From Anaerolineae bacterium (GTDB taxonomy: Bacteria > Chloroflexota > Anaerolineae > UBA1429): a stretch of DNA of 16,879 nucleotides. Position 1 is the first letter of the stretch; each line of letters starts with the position of its first letter. The stretch covers positions 1 to 16,879 of the forward strand of contig JAFGLK010000156.1 of assembly GCA_016928125.1 (NCBI GenBank), given 5' to 3'. Positions 13,785-16,879 of this stretch are shown piece by piece. Below the pieces are notes generated by a model. It did not search any database, had not been told where the DNA came from, and worked only from the letters and a program-made list of their open reading frames with translations. Both the position numbers and the translations under genes were made by a program.

Positions 13785-14210
13785 CTACAGCCGATCATGC
13801 TCACTCAGCAGCAGGCGATAGCTCGATTTCCAGACGGACTCCCCACGGGTCATCTTGGCGATGCGGATGTCAGAGAAACGCGGAACGAGGCCCGCGATCT
13901 CGGCTGGTAAGGCCTCCCACTGCTCCTTCAGGATCATCTGTTCCAGGCGGTCAGCGGCCTGGGGCACCCACTCCCACTCGAGGCGAAAGCGATCCGCTTT
14001 GAGGAAATAGTCGCGCTTTTCCCAGGCGTCGATCGTGGTCTCCACCGAAGCGGCGACCTCACGCAGGGCGAACACCAAAGCCGCCGCCATGTCCTTGCTC
14101 TCATCGTCGATCGAGCGTTTGAACATCAGATGCCTCAGGATCTCGGCGATGGTGCGGCGGGCGCGATTGCGCCGCGTACCGGGATTGGCGGTGTTGATCA
14201 CTCGAGCCAT
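13785..14210 (-). CDS. conserved-looking hypothetical protein, 141 aa
   Basis: I do not recognise a named domain in this 141-residue basic, soluble protein. The N-terminus is Arg-rich (TRRNRARRTIAEILRHL, about 12-28). The middle is an Ala-rich amphipathic helix (MAAALVFALREVAASVETTI, 41-60) followed by WEKRDYFLKADRFRLEWEW, and it ends in FSDIRIAKMTRGESVW. A coiled, all-helical protein that binds nucleic acid or a partner is possible but not shown. The start at 14210 is fixed by a GGGGAGAG Shine-Dalgarno just upstream. The frame stays open further upstream (to 14612), but that part is low-complexity, Arg/Ser-rich, and crosses the promoter, so it is rejected. It has a strong promoter of its own (14311-14339) divergent from the transglycosylase gene, and a hairpin abutting its ribosome site. 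Confidence 0.7.
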   Translation of the reverse strand: MARVINTANPGTRRNRARRTIAEILRHLMFKRSIDDESKDMAAALVFALREVAASVETTIDAWEKRDYFLKADRFRLEWEWVPQAADRLEQMILKEQWEALPAEIAGLVPRFSDIRIAKMTRGESVWKSSYRLLLSEHDRL

Positions 14211-14222
14211 GTCTCTCTCCCC

Positions 14223-14251
14223 TGAAAATGCGTGCCTATGAGCCATTTTCA
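14223..14251 (-). repeat. 8-bp inverted repeat in the leader of the 141-aa gene
   Basis: TGAAAATG (14223-14230) and CATTTTCA (14244-14251) are perfect inverted copies with a 13-base spacer. On the - strand they end right where GGGGAGAG begins, so a hairpin here could affect ribosome access; it could also be a protein-binding site. Confidence 0.5.
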
Positions 14252-14310
14252 TCCGCAGCGGTGAGCCCTGGCCCATAGACAACTTCCCTCGACTTGGGTC
14301 GCGAGGGGGC

Positions 14311-14339
14311 AGTATAGATGAGCTTGACGCCGAGGTCAA
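14311..14339 (-). promoter_or_regulatory. promoter of the 141-aa gene
   Basis: Read on the - strand: TTGACC (14339-14334), 17-base spacer, TATACT (14316-14311). Five of six at -35 and five of six at -10 with ideal spacing. Transcription would start near 14304, with a leader of about 94 bases. Confidence 0.65.
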
Positions 14340-14359
14340 AGTACGGTCCGACCTTTGAC
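14335..14359. repeat. 25-base imperfect palindrome between divergent -35 boxes
   Basis: GTCAAAG (14335-14341) and CTTTGAC (14353-14359) are inverted copies, with CGG-T-CCG (14344-14350) on the same centre at 14347. It covers most of both -35 elements, so it is a candidate operator for both genes; part of the symmetry comes from the -35 boxes themselves. Confidence 0.5.
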
Positions 14360-14383
14360 GCCTCCCGACGAGCGCACTAAGAT
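14355..14383 (+). promoter_or_regulatory. promoter of the TPR-transglycosylase gene
   Basis: TTGACG (14355-14360), 17-base spacer, TAAGAT (14378-14383). Five of six at -35, five of six at -10, with ideal spacing. Transcription would start near 14390. Confidence 0.6.
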
Positions 14384-14407
14384 ACGGCCAGTTGGGATCT
14401 CTCAAGC

Positions 14408-14464
14408 GGGCGCGAGGGGCGATCTCTATGTACCTTGCCCTCGCGAGGTGCGCTCCACGCGCCC
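14408..14464 (+). other. leader RNA with two mutually exclusive stems
   Basis: CGCGAGGG (14411-14418) can pair with CCCTCGCG (14438-14445), or GGGCGCG (14408-14414) with CGCGCCC (14458-14464). The two share bases 14411-14414, so only one forms at a time. Both perfect; function unknown, chance in GC-rich DNA is possible. Confidence 0.35.
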
Positions 14465-14564
14465 GAGACGATTGGACGCAGAAGGCTGAATCGCTTATGG
14501 CCTCCTTTCGATCGACTAGGCTTGACGCCGTCTTTCTGCAACGCGAGAGCCGTCTGGCGAATAC

Positions 14565-16879
14565 ATGGGTGCAGCAAGGTCGGTGAGCGACAAGCGAAAG
14601 GGTCGATCTCATCAGAAGGCCAGGCCCGGGACATGCGTCGGGCCAACTTTTGTGGCCTGTGTGTTGATCGGCATCGGCTTGGGCTTCGTCTCCGTTGTGG
14701 GCTGCGGAAGGCCGCCGCAGCGGGCTTCTGTCGCCACAGACGCCCTGAGGCCGACCATCGCCGCTGCCCCACCGCTCTCTGCGCCCACGGCAGCTCAGAG
14801 TCCGCTCGTAGGCATCGCCAATACCACGGCCACCCCGACGGCCAGCGCTGTGCCGTCCCCATCGCCCACGCGCAAGTCGAGTCCCACGGCCTCCCCAACG
14901 TTGGATCTCGCATCGCTGGACCTGCGTACGTTGCTCTCAGACGGAGACTATGCGACTGCCCTCCGCCTGTATGAGACGGAGGGGGGCGAGGCCGTATCGC
15001 CGGCCTTGCGGATTGCGCTGGCGCGAGCCTATGATGCTGAAAGGCGTCATGCGGAGGCTCTGGCTCTGCTCGAACCGATCAGCGATCAGATCGAGATCCC
15101 CCAAGAGCGCGCCCAGGCGCTGGCGCTGATGGCCGCCATCTACGAGCAACGAGGCGCCTGGGAGGCGGCCATCGAGGCCTTGAGCCAATATCTGGAGCTC
15201 GAGCGGGCGGCCGCACCCTATGTCGAGTGGCGCATCGCGGAGGCTCTGCAGGCATTGGGGCGGGACGACGAGGCCGCGGTTCAGCTTGGCGCAATCGAGT
15301 TGGACGGGCTCCCTGTCGCCTTTCAGGCCGAGGTTCTCGAAGAGCTGGCCGCGGTGCTCAAGCGCATGGGGCGTTTTGAGCAGGCCCTCGAGATCTATGA
15401 GCGCATCCTGGGCTTTGCGCACCAGGAGAGTTACCGCGCGCTGGTCAAGTATCGGCGCGGCGAGGTGCTCCTGGAGCTGGGCCGCAGAGACGCGGCCATC
15501 GCGCAGTACACCGCCGTGCTGAGCGAGCATCCCGAGCAGCGCGGCGCTTATCTGGCGCTCCAGGCGCTGGACGCCCTTGGGGTTGCGGCGCTGGATGATC
15601 TGGCGCGGGGCAAGCTGCTCTATCGTGTAGGCGAATATCAAGCCAGCCTGGTTGCGCTGGAGCGATACGTGCTGGAGTACGCCCAGGAATCTTTGGTGGA
15701 GGCCTATCACTATCTTGCACTGACGCATGGGCGACTGGGGCGGTACGCACAGGCTTTTGAGCTCTATGATCTGGTGATCCGGCAATATCCGGATGATACG
15801 CGCATCGCCGACGTGTGGATGGACAAGGCCCGGGCGGCTCAGCGCTATGACAGCGATCCCTCCGGGATCTACTACGAGTTCCGTCGTCTCTATCCCCAGC
15901 ATACCCGAGCCCCCGAGGCGCTGTGGCTGGGGGGCCGGGCGCTCGAAGGGGAGCGGGAATGGGAGCGCGCTGCCGAGTTCTACGCACTGCTGAGCGCGAA
16001 TTATCCAAGCAGCGCATGGCAAGCCGAGGCGCGCTTTCGCGAAGGCCTGATGGCTTACGCGGACGGCCAGAGTGAGCAGGCGCTGTCGATCTGGGAATCC
16101 GCTCTTGAGGGGACGCTTTCTCTTCACGAGAGGGTCCGTGTGCTGAGCTGGGCAGGCCTGGCAGCCCGCGCCCAAGGGGACAAGGCCCTTGCCTACACCT
16201 ACTGGGACGAGGCCGCGACCGCTGCCCCGAACAGCTACTATGGGCTGCGGGCGCGCGACCTGGCCGTGGACGTGATCCCCCGGCTTGCCCCGGATGTTTC
16301 GTCCGACATGGGGCGACCTCAGATTCGGAGCTCGCCATGGGACGAGATCGAGGCCTGGGTGCGCACCTGGCAGGAGCCTGGGGACGAGAGCCCGCTCGAC
16401 CTCTCGCAGGATCCGCTCGCTCGCCGGGGATTCGCCTTGCTTGATCTAGGCTGGCGCGCAGAGGGGCTGGAGGCGTTGCGAACGCTTCGCGATCGCTCCA
16501 GGGACGATCCCGTGCAACTGCTCGATCTGATGCGCGCGTTCGACGAGCGCGACCTGCACGCACTCACGATCTCGGTGGCGACCCATGTACTCTCGTTGGG
16601 GAGGCGCGCCGCGGCCAGCGATCCGCCGTCGGCCTTGATGCAGCTAGCCTATCCAACCACCTATGGCCATCTCATCGTGGCCGAGGCGCACCGCAACGCC
16701 TTGGACCCCTATCTGTTCCTGGCGCTCATTCGTCAGGAGAGCCGCTTCGACCCCGAGGCCCTCTCCTATGCGGGTGCGCGCGGCCTCACCCAGGTGATGC
16801 CCAGTACGGGAAGCTGGATTGCCGAGCGCATCGGCACGCAGGGCTATCGCACGGAGCTATTGGATCGTCCTATGATCGC
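14565..16879 (+). CDS. TPR-containing lytic transglycosylase lipoprotein, 3' end outside window
   Basis: At least 771 residues are visible and the frame is open at the right edge. The N-terminus is a lipoprotein signal: KRKGRSHQKARPG, a hydrophobic stretch, then VVGC with Cys47, so the protein should sit on the outer face of the membrane. A Thr/Ser/Pro/Ala linker (about 66-112) follows. From about 128 to 560 there are repeated helical hairpins of the tetratricopeptide type (GRFEQALEIYERILG, GEYQASLVALERYV, GRYAQAFELYDLVI, EWERAAEFYALL). From about 693 comes the SLT domain: NALDPYLFLALIRQESRFDP with catalytic Glu725, then AGARGLTQVMPSTG. It should cleave peptidoglycan strands to 1,6-anhydro ends, as Slt70-like enzymes do. 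ATG 14565 is used; GTG 14583 is an equal choice because neither has a strong ribosome site. It has its own divergent promoter and a long leader. Confidence 0.85.
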   Translation, partial: MGAARSVSDKRKGRSHQKARPGTCVGPTFVACVLIGIGLGFVSVVGCGRPPQRASVATDALRPTIAAAPPLSAPTAAQSPLVGIANTTATPTASAVPSPSPTRKSSPTASPTLDLASLDLRTLLSDGDYATALRLYETEGGEAVSPALRIALARAYDAERRHAEALALLEPISDQIEIPQERAQALALMAAIYEQRGAWEAAIEALSQYLELERAAAPYVEWRIAEALQALGRDDEAAVQLGAIELDGLPVAFQAEVLEELAAVLKRMGRFEQALEIYERILGFAHQESYRALVKYRRGEVLLELGRRDAAIAQYTAVLSEHPEQRGAYLALQALDALGVAALDDLARGKLLYRVGEYQASLVALERYVLEYAQESLVEAYHYLALTHGRLGRYAQAFELYDLVIRQYPDDTRIADVWMDKARAAQRYDSDPSGIYYEFRRLYPQHTRAPEALWLGGRALEGEREWERAAEFYALLSANYPSSAWQAEARFREGLMAYADGQSEQALSIWESALEGTLSLHERVRVLSWAGLAARAQGDKALAYTYWDEAATAAPNSYYGLRARDLAVDVIPRLAPDVSSDMGRPQIRSSPWDEIEAWVRTWQEPGDESPLDLSQDPLARRGFALLDLGWRAEGLEALRTLRDRSRDDPVQLLDLMRAFDERDLHALTISVATHVLSLGRRAAASDPPSALMQLAYPTTYGHLIVAEAHRNALDPYLFLALIRQESRFDPEALSYAGARGLTQVMPSTGSWIAERIGTQGYRTELLDRPMI

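Larger units (their letters stand above)
14211..14564. other. 354-base divergent intergenic control region
   Basis: No gene is supported here. It contains, from left to right, the leader of the - strand gene with an inverted repeat, a - strand promoter, a 25-base dyad, a + strand promoter and a leader of about 175 bases for the transglycosylase gene with two possible competing stems. A short frame at 14392-14586 on the + strand begins with TTG, has no ribosome site and reads as low-complexity sequence, so it is not called. Confidence 0.6.

Noticed and set aside
14392..14586. 64-codon + strand frame in the transglycosylase leader
   Set aside because: It begins with TTG, has no ribosome site and no recognisable protein character; more likely untranslated leader.
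14211..14612. N-terminal extension of the 141-aa - strand protein to 14612
   Set aside because: The extension is Arg/Ser-rich low-complexity sequence, crosses the promoter, and a good Shine-Dalgarno exists at the ATG 14210 start.
14937..16175. Long open frame (412 codons) on the - strand opposite the TPR gene
   Set aside because: It is a shadow of the TPR/SLT gene. The + strand frame has a signal peptide, TPRs and a catalytic domain; the - strand translation shows no domain, and GC-rich DNA often leaves such frames open.
15445..16563. Second long - strand frame (372 codons), Arg/Pro/Ser-rich
   Set aside because: Low-complexity composition and complete overlap with the transglycosylase gene mark it as a shadow.

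Overview
The window is a high-GC (roughly 60 percent or more by eye), gene-dense bacterial segment. Almost every gene lies on the + strand; the exception is one small gene on the - strand near the right end. GTG and TTG starts, long co-directional runs, a Thr/Pro-rich lipoprotein linker before TPRs and an Anaerolineae-like gene mix suggest Chloroflexota. That assignment is inference; no rRNA or marker gene is present to test it.

Region 1 (1-4301) is a co-directional run: the C-terminal part of an ADP-ribosylglycohydrolase family protein, a class I SAM methyltransferase, a VOC/glyoxalase-fold protein, a GNAT acetyltransferase interrupted by an apparent one-base deletion, a nucleoside hydrolase and an O6-alkylguanine-DNA alkyltransferase. 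The last three overlap or nearly overlap. Two of these genes are predicted to cleave N-glycosidic bonds of ribose, and ribose-5-phosphate isomerase lies further right, which hints at nucleoside/ribose salvage plus repair or detoxification.

Region 2 (4302-6106) holds a secreted ferritin-like (DUF2202) lipoprotein with its own candidate promoter and leader inverted repeat, three successive hairpins after it, and a very cysteine-rich 4Fe-4S protein.

Region 3 (6136-10512) is the most interesting part. A near-consensus sigma-70 promoter precedes a tight four-gene unit: rpiA, a GGDEF diguanylate cyclase with a degenerate receiver-like N-terminus, and the small and large subunits of a cytoplasmic group 3-like [NiFe] hydrogenase. 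The cyclase and hydrogenase genes overlap by 17 bases, and the large subunit ends exactly at the His where maturation proteases normally cut. This resembles the logic of H2-sensing hydrogenases, here joined to c-di-GMP output and built on a group 3-type enzyme.

Region 4 (10591-13695) has an RraA/HMG-aldolase-like protein, an Ldh2-type malate/lactate dehydrogenase family protein and a large GNAT-fold protein of the YghO type.

Region 5 (13696-16879) has a convergent terminator candidate, a small unknown protein on the - strand, a 354-base divergent control region with back-to-back promoters around a dyad, and the start of a large TPR lipoprotein with a C-terminal lytic transglycosylase domain that runs off the window. 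I saw no tRNA, rRNA, CRISPR array, transposase or integrase.
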